Shown one piece after another: positions 19,414-30,624 of a stretch of DNA of 51,486 nt. This DNA comes from Gamarada debralockiae (Eukaryota > Ascomycota > Leotiomycetes > Helotiales > Hyphodiscaceae). The stretch lies in assembly GCA_002803225.1 (NCBI GenBank), contig NXFV01000707.1, positions 1 through 51,486 of the forward strand, written 5' to 3'. A model generated the notes under the pieces. It was not told the DNA's origin. It did not search any database and worked only from the letters and a program-made list of their open reading frames with translations. Both the position numbers and the translations under genes were made by a program. Every line of letters begins with the position of its first letter. Position 1 is the stretch's first letter.

Positions 19414-21365
19414 ATGCAGTCCGTCACGATTCAAGCTCTCCGCTATTCCCGTCGCCCAATCTCAAAATGCGTCAAATTTACCTCTCACTCTTCCTTAAGC
19501 ACGCATCCTAAACGCCAAATATATAGGGCCTTTTCAACAACCCAAAGAAGGGATGTACGAACGACTGAGATGTCTGAACAGCAGCTGGCTGCCGTGAAAA
19601 TAAATCGGGAGAGATTGTGGAAGGACTTGCATGGCACGTGTGAGTGGGGTAAAGGGGAACGGTGGGGAGAGTAAGCTAGACTTTCTCTCTATGTTGGCCT
19701 GTTTCATTTTTGAGGGGTCTTATCTTTAAGTGCCATTCAAATTGAGCGGTTGCAAGGGGCCGTTATTTCCTTGTTCGTTCGAAGGTTGATGGGCTCAGTT
19801 GGGTTCTCTGGTGGGCTGGTACCAGTACCAGAACAAGTGTTGAAGGAGAAGAGTGCTGTCTTTTACTTGATTCAAGTTGTATTTTATCCCTCCAAGTTCT
19901 TGTCTTGTCTGGCTTTGTCCTTGGCTAAATACCGTTACACTTCTTGTTGCGATATCTGACATTGACTCAGAGGACCAACAGATATCGGCATGTCACGCCT
20001 CACATTATCAGATGCAGACAAGAAAGCTCGAGATTGGTTTGTAGAGACTACAAAATCTTTAGGCTGTCAAGTCAAGATTGATGCCATGGGTACGTAGCAG
20101 TCAAGAACCACGTCTAGCTCTAGACTTACCAGACGGTGCCAGGAAACATATTTGCAATAAGACCAGGCAAGAAAGGGGGCCCTCCAACCTATGCAGGAAG
20201 TCATATGGACACACAGGTATGCTCCATGCATTACTCACTCTAGATCAATAATTGACAGCCACAGCCAACTGGCGGACGATACGACGGCATCCTCGGCGTC
20301 CACGCCGGCGTCGAAGCATTGAAGACTATGAATGACAACAACGTATTGACAGAATTCAGCACAGGTGTGGTAAACTGGTCCAACGAAGAAGGGGCACGCT
20401 TCCCCATCTCAATGGTATCATCTGGCGTTTGGGCCGGAGCCATCCCCTTAGAAAAGGCTTACAACGTCGTCGAAGTCGGGGGCGGAAAAGCTACCCAGAA
20501 GTCCGAACTACAACGCATCGGCTACTTGGGCTCCTTGGAAGCAAGTCACAAAGTCAATCCAATAGGCGCTCATTTTGAGCTGCACATTGAGCAAGGACCT
20601 ATCCTCGAAGGTTCGGGTGGAAAGATTGGAGCCGTGGAGGGAGTCCAAGCTTATAGGTGGCATATCATTACTGTCAAGGGGAGAGATTGCCATACCGGGA
20701 CCACAGACTTCAAGAATAGGAGTGATGCTATGCTCACGGCTGCGAAGCTGATATTACATAGCCATAACAAGGCAGCGGAGTTAGGATGTTTGGCGTCCAC
20801 GGGAATACTTACACTGAAGCCGGGAAGTACAAATACGGTACCAGGGTTTGTACAATTTTCGCTTGATATCAGGTCGAAAGACGATTCGAAGTTGTTGGAG
20901 CTTGAGGAGGCTTTGAAGGATGAATTTGGCAAAATTGCTGTAGGAGAGGATGTTGGTGGCCTCAATACTTTAGGAACGAAAGGAAGTGGATGCAGTGTGG
21001 AGTGGCAGCTGGATACAGATTCGCCGGCTACGAAGTTCCATGAGGATTGCGTAAAGTGTGTGGAGGCTAGTGCAAAAGATATGCTGGGGACAAACGCTGG
21101 ATCTCAGGTTCAGAGGATGACTTCTGGTGCTGGGCATGATAGTGTCTATACCTCGAGACATGCACCAACTTCGATGTGAGTCGGCGTTGGCCAATAGAGG
21201 AGACACTATACTGACATTTATTCCAGGATCTTCGTACCATGCAGGGATGGAGTGAGCCATAATCCAGCTGAGTATTGCAGTCCGGAGGATTGCGGAAACG
21301 GAGCGCAAGTTTTACTTGGGGCGATGCTGCGGTATGACCGACTGAGAGCAGAGAAGGGAGCATAG
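19414..21365 (+). CDS. M20-family amidohydrolase (N-carbamoyl amino acid / ureidopropionase type)
   Basis: Exons 19414-19670, 19971-20089, 20143-20216, 20265-21175 and 21227-21365 join in phase to 499 residues. The family hydrolyses N-carbamoyl or ureido bonds in pyrimidine or purine breakdown and uses two metal ions. Visible metal-site motifs are GSHMDTQ (His146, Asp148), GGRYDG (Asp157), NWSNEEGARF (Glu191/Glu192), HFELHIEQGP and, in the last exon, DGVSHNPAEY with the final His ligand. The dimerisation insert lies between about residues 270 and 385. The first ~50 residues are rich in Ser, Arg and Thr with few acids (RAFSTTQRR), a plausible mitochondrial targeting sequence; an internal Met at about 53 could give a cytosolic form. 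Beta-ureidopropionase, allantoate amidohydrolase or L-carbamoylase cannot be separated by eye. Intron 1 is 300 bp, unusually long here. Confidence 0.88.
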
Positions 21366-21539
21366 GGCGTAGGATCCAGATCCAGAGACTTGACAGCCAG
21401 TACTGTATAGCATGTAACCCCAAATTCAAGAAAGGCCCTCTATCAATTCAATTTCATGACTTGTTGTATGGTACACAGCAAACCAGCACCGTTCTCACGC
21501 CATCCAATGTTCCTCCTCGCATCTTCTCTCAATATTCCT

Positions 21540-22042
21540 CTACTGATCGAGCTTCGCGGGGAACGTTCCTTTCTCTGCAAATAAGTCTCTCAGCACTCGT
21601 CCTACTCAATCCATAAACATTGGAAGATACTGACCACGCTGTTCATCCCATCGCTCACACCAGTTACTTGGGCACAATGATCGGTAAGCCAAGTAGAACT
21701 GTATGACCTATCAGCACATATCCCGTCCTTCAATTGAGCTCGGCATACCTGGCGGCAAGGAGCAAAATCCTCGCCCTTGGCTAGGATGCACTTGTGGTAA
21801 TCGACATAGTTTTGCCAGCAATGCTTGGTCTGGTTCTGGTTCGGGAAGCGGGCGTCAAAGCCTATATATCTCAATCAATCATCTGCCATCGGTATTTGGG
21901 AGCGAAGGTATGTACCAGCTGTGGAAAGAGCAAATGTTAGCATCGTACCATTTCTTCCGACGGACTAGACGGAGGGGCGGCGAGCTCAGAACATACCAGT
22001 AACGAACTTGAAGGGCTTGGTCTCGCGTTCTCCGTCAGACAT
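21540..22042 (-). CDS. cox12: cytochrome c oxidase subunit VIb (Cox12), 4 exons
   Basis: Minus-strand exons 21997-22042, 21749-21861, 21635-21698 and 21540-21574 give 85 residues, the usual Cox12 length. It is a peripheral subunit of complex IV on the intermembrane-space side. The family core [18 protein letters not shown] is followed by the twin-Cys helices: Cys30-x9-Cys40 ([12 protein letters not shown]) and Cys51-x10-Cys62. Two disulphides are therefore expected, made by the Mia40 import route. The last exon encodes the conserved tail GTFPAKLD. All introns use GT-AG; intron 1 (135 bp) is the longest. The 3' end faces the M20 gene 174 bp away, and the 5' end is divergent from the MLRQ-like gene. 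Confidence 0.95.
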
Positions 22043-22269
22043 GGTTACGATTGTGTCTCGAGGTTTGAGTGGAGAGGTGTAGGTAGGTGGTGCGGGAGTC
22101 AATTGGTGGTGGTAATTGAAGAGGATTGAGGTGAGGTCGACCTCGACCGTTCGGCTATGACAGAAGGGTGCTAGTTCCAACGCAGGCCCATAGAACTCAG
22201 ACCATCCAAGCTACAGACATCATCTTAACGTCGAAGAATACGAATTGATTTGGAGGCACAACGATCAAG
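22043..22269. promoter_or_regulatory. shared divergent promoter region, cox12 / MLRQ-like
   Basis: These 227 bp separate two head-to-head genes that both encode small respiratory-chain-type proteins, so they must contain both promoters. I could not define individual elements with confidence. Co-regulation is an inference from position. Confidence 0.6.
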
Positions 22270-22735
22270 ATGCAGCCAACTACCGCTCTTAGAATGTTCC
22301 AGCCTACGAAGAGGATGATGAGGCCTGTGCCGGTAAGTTTCGGTGTCCCAGAGAGCTTTGTAGACGATCACTGACGAGCTTGGCTTTACAGAAGGAAGAG
22401 CAGAGTGGTACGTATTTCGCCCATACATGAGGTTGGAGAAGCTGGAAGAATATATTGGAAGCTCAATTGGAGCACTCGGAAGCTATGGAACAAGTCCTAA
22501 TGCGAATTGCAGGCCACACCATTTCCCAACGACTACGAGCTATGCGAAAGATCCCCCCGGAGTTGATTCCTCTCGGTATGCCGGACGAAGTCCTAAGCTT
22601 ATATTTGCGACAAATACTCATGGTTTCGTAGGAATTGTCGTCGGAATCGCTGTCGGAGCTGCCTTCTACTCTATGGGCCGAAAGTTGGTTGTCGACAAGC
22701 AAATGCGTCTCTCTCGACAAAACAGAAAGGATTAA
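22270..22735 (+). CDS. small mitochondrial membrane protein, MLRQ/NDUFA4-like (B12D)
   Basis: Exons 22270-22332, 22392-22407, 22513-22575 and 22632-22735 give 81 residues. Exon 2 is a 16-nt microexon. The N-terminus is basic and Met/Arg-rich, suitable for mitochondrial import. It is followed by TISQRLRAMRKIPPELIPLG and a single transmembrane helix (IVVGIAVGAAFYS), then a basic matrix-type tail ending RLSRQNRKD. The pattern of xPPELIPL just before one TM helix resembles the NADH-ubiquinone-reductase MLRQ subunit / B12D family, whose mammalian member NDUFA4 is found with cytochrome oxidase. I infer a complex I or IV associated role. The assignment rests on a short motif and on its divergent pairing with cox12. 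A longer unspliced frame (22427-22735) is an artefact of reading through introns. Confidence 0.65.
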
Positions 22736-23038
22736 ATTGGGGAAGAGAATTGTTTCGGGGAATGGATTTGCATTTCTTGGATGCTGGTGGGTCTGCAGAA
22801 GGAATCATGAGAGGAGAAAAGACTGATGGTCTCGGGGGAGATGTACAAAGTAAAGCGGGCCTTGTTTCGTATGAATACTCATCGTCTTCACCAGTCTTTC
22901 TTGCATAAATTGCTACGTGACCGGTGCTATGATTCATGCCTGGAACTCCTTTGGAATTTTACAATCCTAAAACGCCGTCGTGATGCTTGCCTGCCCCGCG
23001 TGTTGATCTCCTCAATAATGCCCAATAATTCCCTCGTC
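22736..23038. other. convergent intergenic region
   Basis: I see nothing but the 3' flanks of two convergent genes here (303 bp). Confidence 0.5.
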
Positions 23039-23602
23039 CTACGCCGGCTTGGGTCCAGCAACATCTAAACCTTCCAGACCTTGCATGGGATCATCTGGTC
23101 TATCTGCACCAGATCTAGCTCTCTCTGCCGCCAACTTATCTTCTTCACTAACCGCATTCTCTGCCAACCATCCTTCCTGCAATGTTATGTCAGCCGCTGT
23201 TGAATCCAAAGAGCCATAAGGCAACTCACCTGCTCCCATAAAGCCGTTTTGCTTCCAAGACCTTCATTCACATTCTTCGGGGGCTTTGCAGCATTGACTT
23301 TGATAACTTTTCCAAAGAGCTCTGACTGATCCATGTTGTCGATGGCATCCTTGGTGTCTTCTGGGTCCTCAAACTCCACGTATCCAAAGCCCCGATGTAG
23401 CTCGGTGGAGTTTGGGGCATCTGGTTTACTGTATACATCAGTATTGAGCTTCCTTGCATATATTTGGGTCAAAAACTTGCGGTATAGAGACATCAGCAAT
23501 TTCTCCGAAGGGTAAAAACGCAGCTTCGAGATTTGCCGCTGTAACCATTGGTGCCAGACCACCCACATAAATAGTAGCCTTCCATCGCGCTTGATCCGTC
23601 AT
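23039..23602 (-). CDS. single-RRM RNA-binding protein with GC-AG intron
   Basis: Minus-strand exons 23481-23602, 23230-23428 and 23039-23176 join to 152 residues. One RNA-recognition motif spans about residues 8-90: RNP2 is ATIYVGGL, RNP1 is HRGFGYVEFE, with KVIKVNAAKP closing the domain. The C-terminal part contains LGSKTALWEQEGWLAENAVSEED and ends DPMQGLEGLDVAGPKPA. This resembles the RRM half of cyclophilin-33/PPIE-type proteins, which occurs in many fungi without the cyclophilin domain; a spliceosome link is inferred from that. The first intron (52 bp, 23429-23480) has GC at its 5' end (GCAAGT) and TACAG at its 3' end. Only this choice gives P-K-P-D-A-P in frame. No canonical GT option keeps the frame open. 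Intron 2 is 53 bp, GT-AG. Confidence 0.85.
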
Positions 23603-23936
23603 TTCGAATAGTCTATGGCTTTGGGGAGCTGTTCTGGAGAACTTGAAGATGCGAGGCTGACGAAATTCGATTCGGCGCTGTCGTCACGTGCCCAGACGCA
23701 AACTAGAATCCCTGTGGGCCTGGGGAAATCTGTCCACCACAGAGTTGGAACACGTCTAAGGAAGCTGACGAACTGGCAACAACCCAGACTTTGTACAATC
23801 TTTCATTCCTGTTCAGCGATCGATGCAGAATCATCCAAATAATTTCAGCCAATAGCAACAACTAGGACTTTGGACAATCCGTTTCCGCGAACTTCCAATC
23901 AATCGAACATCTTGAGCGATCGCAAATACCTGGATC
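23603..23936. promoter_or_regulatory. shared divergent promoter region, RRM gene / SEC31
   Basis: A 334-bp space lies between two divergent genes. It contains a TCACGTG motif near 23687, a possible bHLH/Cbf1-type site. No gene is present. Confidence 0.45.
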
Positions 23937-26900
23937 ATGGTCCGCCTAAGGGAAATCCCTAGGACCGCGGCTTTTGCCTGGTCTCCTGGATCAGATCTAC
24001 CTTTGGTAGTTACTGGAACGAGAGCTGGCGCAGTCGATCTCGATTTCTCTGATGAGACGAAGTTGGAGCTGTGGGACTTGAGTCTGGACAACCTTGAGCA
24101 AGGTGTTGAGCTACAGCCCATTGCGAGCATTAGCACCGATTCGAGGTATATGTCCTTAGGATCTATGTCAACTGGCACATATGCTAACATAGTCTTACTT
24201 CTAGATTCCACGATATTGCATGGGCACCTGCGAACGCAGATCACCCAAGGGGCATAGTCGCGGGAGCTCTCGAAAATGGATCCTTAGATCTATGGGATGC
24301 TGAGAAGCTCATAAAGGGCGAGGGCGATGCGTTTATGTCACGGACAACCAAGCATACTGGCGCGATCAAGTCACTGCAGTTCAATCCATTGAAGCCACAA
24401 ATCCTCGCAACCACTGGCGCAAAGGGGGAGCTTTTCATTTACGACATCAACGATATTTCGAACCCGTTCAGATTAGGCACGGCCGCGGCACACGACTTAG
24501 AATGCGTTGCGTGGAATAGAAAGGTGCCTCATATTTTGGCGACCGGAGGCAGTGGTGGATTTGTTACTGTGTGGGATTTGAAGACCAAGAAGGCATCACT
24601 CACTCTGAACAACAATCGAAAGGCTGTGGGAGCGATTGCATGGGACCCAAACAATGCGACGAAGCTACTGACTGCTACCCCGGACGATTCGAGCCCAGTC
24701 ATCCTATTGTGGGATCTACGAAATTCGAATGCGCCAGAGCGCACATTGCAAGGGCACGACCAGGGAATCCTCTCATTATCCTGGTGTCAGCAAGATAGTG
24801 ACCTTTTGTTGTCGTGCGGAAAGGACAATAGGACGTTACTGTGGAATCCACAGACTGGAGAGCGACTTGGAGAATTCCCAGAGGTTACGAATTGGACCTT
24901 CCAGACGAGATTCAACCCACATAATCCGGCTCTTTCTGCTACTGCGTCATTTGATGGCAAGATTTCCATACAGACACTGCAGAATACCAATTCTACAGCT
25001 TCGCAAACACAAGTGCAAGGTCCAGTTGATGGGGAGGATTTCTTCACGAAGGCCCAAACACAGCCACAGGGGGCATCTTTCTCTTTGAAGAAGGCGCCAA
25101 AATGGATGGAAAGACCCGTTGGAGCTTCATTTGGCTTCGGAGGAAAATTGGTGAGCTTTGGCTTGAACCCAACCGCAGCTGGCCAACCACGATCGTCTAA
25201 GATCCAAATATCTCCTTTCTCGGTGGACTCGGATGTGGGATCTGCAACGGAGGCCTTTGAGGCTGCTATCGTGGCGGGAAACATCAACAGCATCTGCGAA
25301 ACGCATATTTCACAGGCGAAGAGCGACGAAGAAAAGGCAGACTGGAAGGTTATTGAGACTCTGATCGCAGATAATCCCCGAAAACGTGTTACTGAGTATC
25401 TCGGGTTTTCTGATGTTGATGAGGCCACCAACGGAGTAGTTGGACTTGGTTTGGAGGAAAGCGAGAAATCAGAGGAGGCCGCAGAAGGTGCAAATGGAAC
25501 AGCCGCAGCGAAGAACAGTCGACTGTCCACCCTCTTTGCCGACGGTGCAGACCATGACGACTTTTTGTCCTCGATTGCGGCCACGAAAGGCGCCAAGACT
25601 GATAACCCTTTCCATTTGTTCTCAGACGAAGATTCGGCTTCTGAGAAGCAGATCACAAAGGCTCTGATGCTAGGCCAATTTGAGAAGGGCATGACTATTT
25701 GCCTAAAAGAAAATCGGATTGCAGATGCATTCATCATAGCGAATTGTGGTGGCAAGGAGCTCCTCGAGAAGGCTCAGACAGCATACCTGTCGCGAAAGAC
25801 GCAACAACCCAATTATTTGCGTCTGTTGACTTCTGTGATTGGAAAGAACCTCTGGGACATCGCCTACAATGCGGATCTCTCAAATTGGAAGGAGTCGATG
25901 GCCACACTCTGCACCTATGCGAATCCGAATGAATTTCCAGATCTATGTGAGGCTCTTGGAGATCGTATCATGGAGGCTGGTTCTCCCAAAGACGCTTCTT
26001 TCTGTTACTTGGTTGGATCCAAACTGGAAAAGGTCGTCACGATCTGGATTACTGAGCTTGAGCAAACTGAGAAGGCTGGTGTCGAGGATCTCACTACTGG
26101 AGATTCAACATTCTCTGTCCACGCTCGTTCCCTCCAAAACTTCATTGAGAAAGTCACCGTTTTCCGAGAGGTCACCAAATTCCAAGACGCAGAGAAGAAT
26201 TCGACGTCAGACTGGAAACTTGCTCCCTTATACGAGAAGTATGCTGAGTATGCTGATATTGTTGCTGCTCATGGTCATCTTTCCATTGCTGAGAGATACC
26301 TCGACCTTCTTCCCGGAAGTTATCCCGCAGCTGAGGTTTCTCGCAACCGAGTCAAGCTTGCGTCAAGAAAAGCAGCACCACAGGCACAAGCACCCGCCGC
26401 GAGAACTGCCGCACGTCCTCAGGTTGGTCTTGGCTATCAACCTATGCAGACACCAGCAACTGCCGCTCCTGCCCGACCAGCCGCTAACTCCTACGTACCA
26501 CCTGCACCTACGCCTGCAGCGAATCCTTACGTACCTCCCACCAATACGTACGCTCCTCAACAAGGCTACCAGCCTCCACAATCGCAAGGGGCGTACGGTG
26601 CCCCAAGCCCGGCTTACGGTTACGCAAATCCCAATTCTGGCTATGGTGCACCTCCTCCATCGTTCGGAGCACCCCCACCTAGGAACACAACGCCATCAGC
26701 ACCTCCACCTTCAAGAGCAAAGAATATGGAGCAGTGGAACGATACTCCAATGGTGACGAAAGCAACCCCAGCGAGACGAAGCACTCCTGTTGCAGCTCCA
26801 ATCACAACTCCTTATCCCGGCCAAAGCAACCTCTCAATGCCTCCGCCAGCACCTCCGTATGGGGGAGCACGAGCATCTCCAACACCGCCTCCTCCACCTC

Positions 26901-27875
26901 CCAAGGGACCTGCTCCGCCTCGTGTGACCTCTCCATTGGGTGGTGGAACTCCGCAACAATCCCAGGCTAGACCATCTTCTGCAGCCAACACCTATTCACC
27001 ATCAACCTCATCACCTGCCCAACAATTTGGCCAGCCAGTTCCCCCTCCAACCATTCCCAGAGGAGCATCGCCATACAACGCTCCCCCAGCTGGTGCTCCA
27101 CCATCAAACAGATATGCTCCCGCCCCTGCAGCACAGCAATACAATCAGCCGCCCGCCCAACAGTCTCAAGTTGCCCCTCCACCTCAGGCTGGAATGCGAC
27201 CACCTCCAGTCAATCCATATGCACCAACAACGATCGCACCACAGAATCAATACGCTCCTTCTGCATATCAAGCTAGTCAGACACCTCCTACCCCTTACCA
27301 GAACCAAGTTCCTCCTCCCGCCTCTCAAGGTCCTCCACAAGGCCCACCACAAGATTCTAGGCCTGGGACCGGCCCACCTCCGAAAGCAGCAGCTCCTCCC
27401 AAACCTAGACACCCAGCTGGTGATCGATCTCATATCCCAGTTTCAGCTCAGCGAATGGTGGACATCTTCAGTAATGACATGCAACGTGTAGCTGGAAAGG
27501 CACCTCCCTCGTTCGCAGCGCAAGTCAAGGATACCCAGAAACGTCTCAATATCCTCTTCGATAATCTGAATAATGAGGAACTAGTCAAACCAGATACCAT
27601 CCAGCAACTGAGTGAGTTGGCGGATGCATTGCAGAATAAGAACTACGATGCGGCAGAGAGGATGCGTATGAGTATCCAGACCGAGAAGACGGACGAGTGC
27701 GGAACCTGGATGGTGAGTTGTTGAATACCTTTGATTGATTGGATTTCTTTTTTTAATCTCGTTGAACGATTGAAATTGAATCGTTGAACCCTCTGGAACA
27801 ATTGTGGATGTGTGCTAACAGATATCCTAGGTCGGGGTCAAACGGTTGGTGAGCATGAGCAAGGTCACTCCCTGA
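23937..27875 (+). CDS. SEC31: COPII coat outer-shell protein Sec31
   Basis: Exons 23937-24145, 24205-27712 and 27831-27875 join to 1253 residues, normal for fungal Sec31. Sec31 pairs with Sec13 to form the outer cage of COPII vesicles at ER exit sites and stimulates Sar1 GTP hydrolysis through Sec23. The N-terminus ([17 protein letters not shown]) opens a seven-bladed WD40 propeller to about residue 340, with repeat ends such as [27 protein letters not shown] and LLWNPQTG. An alpha-solenoid follows (about 370-750; [19 protein letters not shown]). Then comes a long Pro/Gln/Ala-rich disordered region (about 770-1125) with PPP and PAP runs that would bind Sec23, and a helical C-terminal domain from about 1140 ([11 protein letters not shown]). 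The last exon adds 14 residues. The start is supported by its match to Sec31 N-termini. Confidence 0.96.
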
Positions 27876-29431
27876 TTTAGAGTGAGCGATTGAGAAATGG
27901 ATTTTTGGAGGCTGTAAAACAAGAAAATGTAGCATTGCTAGAAATATACGCTTGTCCACTACTTTGATGTGCTGGGGTTTGATGCCTAACCTTCTCCTGT
28001 TGTCCTGCCAGCAACACACTCTTCGAATGTTGGAACACTTTGAGTGGTCGATTGTTGTGTTTCCCCCTCCCATTCAGACCCATTTCCAAGATCGGAGGAT
28101 TACTAAGAGTACTAGAATATCAATGCAGCTCAAGTGTGCCCGTCTTATCTATTCCTTACGAGTCACTCCAGATATATCGCTGTGGGACGCATGGCACCTT
28201 CGAGTCAATCGTCCAATCCCTTTCAAGACTTCGGCTTGCCAAAGAGCCTGGCTTCCGTACGCGTTGTTCGGAACTTTGAGGAGCATTAGAGATTGATTCT
28301 TCGAAAGGAAATTTCCCGATCAATGTCAAAGACTTAGCTGTTGGCGCTTCCGTATGATGTCCATGATTTATGAGGCTATCGTTCTCTCACAAGGCTTGCA
28401 CAACCACCACAGAACGATCTCTTGGCAGTCTAGAGAAGATATGTGCTTCGGACGAACCTATTTCTTTAACTTCTACTTATGATATATTCTCGACTACGTT
28501 TTGTGTTTCTCATCTTACAGTTGGTTGCATTGCTGTTTATTGTATCGTTCGCGTTGCTGGACCAGAGCATTAGAAGACTATCGCTTGGCGCTGCCCTTCA
28601 TCAAGATGTTGGCAGGGCTGTGCTCATATATAGAAAGGCTGCATATAAGCAAAAGACCAACTCTGGATCGTCATCGCGACTCAGTAAGGAGTGTAAAGAC
28701 GGGTCAAGAAGGTGCCCACTACGAAAGAGTGGAAAGAGCAGTTCAGAATTGACTTGCCCAATCCCTACAGTGTTATCTTTGCCATCTCATCCTATATCAG
28801 CTCTCCTCCAAAATCGTAGACTACCTTCGAAAGAGTGGAGACTGCTATAGATGTTTCGAAGTCAAAGGGGCGGAGCGTCTGGAACATGTTTCTATTGAAA
28901 TGATTTTCTTTTCGCAAAAACGAGCATTGATAACTTTGATTATGGCTATGAAACGGCAGAGAATACATTTGCACTGGGTTCCTGAACGTGAGTTGCAAGT
29001 CGATTGTATGTGAAATTGTTGACTGTGAAAAACAAGGGAAAGAACAGGTGTTATAAGGCCCAATATTGGATGTTCAACTGACACTGAAGCCAACTGGCCC
29101 CTCGCGAAGACGTAGTATGACAGATATCAAACCTCTCCTCCCTGTGGATTACCTTTCAGCCATATACTCCCCACAAGGCTGATAAAAATTGGGTTTCGGA
29201 ATAATACACTACATCTACAGCTATGCCTTTCATCTGAGTTGCCACCGAGGACCATTTATTTTACGTTGAGTCATTGCTGGGGATCAAAGCCAGGCTTCAA
29301 GCTGAAGAAACACGATCTCGTTCCATTCCAGGTGTCGGTTCCTGTGCATCGACTTTTGAAAACATTTCTCTATACGAGGGAAGCCGCAAGACGGTTTCAG
29401 TTCGGGTTCATCTAGATCGATTCTTTGTGCA
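27876..29431. other. intergenic region
   Basis: No gene is supported. Open frames at 27952-28296 and 28479-28850 lack recognisable motifs and have no convincing splice sites. The first few hundred bases are the SEC31 3' flank. Confidence 0.4.
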
Positions 29432-29835
29432 TTGTGCAGGACAATGCTGAGGATTGGACGAGGGAATCGGCTACCATGTGCGACGTTTATTGGGGTAGGC
29501 TCTCAACTTCGCAGCGATTGCAGCTCAGAACGGAGACGCCGGGCAGTTTTCCATAGAGATGCGGCTCTTGTGATGCCTTGCAGGGTGGAGATCGATCTCC
29601 CAGGTCGACGCCCAGAGCGGTATGAATGCGTTTCTGATTCTCACCTCGAGAACGGGCTAAAGACTCGCCCCCAGCTTCTCGTGGGTGGGTTGTGCAAGGA
29701 CCATTATCTCGCCGGACGCTCCGTTTTGGAGCTTCCCAATGGTACAGGGAATGCTCGGCAGAGAGGGCTTGTGAGACGTTCCCCGACGGACTTCCTCCAG
29801 CAAGCTCAACATCAGCGGAGGTGCCCGACCCACGC

Positions 29836-30282
29836 ATGACGATCCTGGTTGTGGAGTTCAATGGCGAGATCGAGCTCGTAGGTTCTGATCCATTTGGACA
29901 GATCAATTCTGGCATTCTACGGCTCAAAACTGGGCCGCGTATCATCTCCAGAATCGCACTTGACATAACGCCGGGTGTAAAATATGCAGTCCACAGCTTC
30001 ATGGTCAGTACGACCGAGCTAAGTCTGTGGATCTTCGACCTACCTACAGAGAGTCCTCGAGATGGGGAGCCTGTATATTTGCTGCCTTTGTGCGAGGGGT
30101 GGAAAAGGTTATATGGGTCTATTTTGGCTCCGGTGGTTGGTGTCCGTGGGCAGTACAGGTGTGATATTACGATCAAGGAAAAAGATGGACCTCTTGGGAA
30201 ATGCGGGACGGGATTGGACACTATTTATCATAGGAGTTTAGGAGTTGGCCATGCTGGAACGTTCAACATGTTGTTGGCATGA
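29836..30282 (+). CDS. possible hypothetical protein, last exon
   Basis: A 148-codon frame starting at ATG 29836 has protein-like composition (MTILVVEFNGEIELVG, ILRLKTGPRIISRIALDI, LSLWIFDLPTE), suggesting a beta-rich fold. The same frame is open upstream to 29692, and other frames back to about 29430 are also open, so this may be the last exon of a longer gene with introns I cannot place. The opposite strand carries a 244-codon open frame over 29487-30221, starting at a non-ATG codon, which I consider the shadow. I do not recognise the family. Confidence 0.35.
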   Translation: MTILVVEFNGEIELVGSDPFGQINSGILRLKTGPRIISRIALDITPGVKYAVHSFMVSTTELSLWIFDLPTESPRDGEPVYLLPLCEGWKRLYGSILAPVVGVRGQYRCDITIKEKDGPLGKCGTGLDTIYHRSLGVGHAGTFNMLLA

Positions 30283-30624
30283 TCTGAAGGAGGTGCCACA
30301 CGCCACAAGTAACTTTGGAAATTCCATTCATTTTGTGTCTCTATCTCACACTTTACTGCCACAAGGGGTATGCGCACCAAGGGAACAAAACACCACGTCA
30401 ACACCTGGTACCTAATTCAATCATCCATCCCAGTCAACCCTTCGCGCCATGTAAGTATCACTAAATAGTAAATTTAGAAGTAAATCGCTCAAATGCCTTC
30501 ACGTAGCCATCACATCTCATCCACAACTCGTGCCGCCTTATCTCATCACACGTACCTTCATCATATCACATCGTCCACTTTGCACACTTCGTGTTGTGGT
30601 CGAGGCTATGCTCGCTGTCACGCA

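Noticed and set aside
22427..22735. 102-codon frame starting at TACATGAGG
   Set aside because: It reads through two introns; the spliced 81-residue MLRQ-like protein explains the same exons better.
24787..25755. 322-codon open frame on the minus strand
   Set aside because: It lies wholly antisense to the SEC31 coding exon, whose identity is certain; it is a codon-bias shadow.
29487..30221. 244-codon minus-strand frame
   Set aside because: Non-ATG start and less protein-like than the plus-strand frame; not listed as a gene, though the strand question is raised as a finding.
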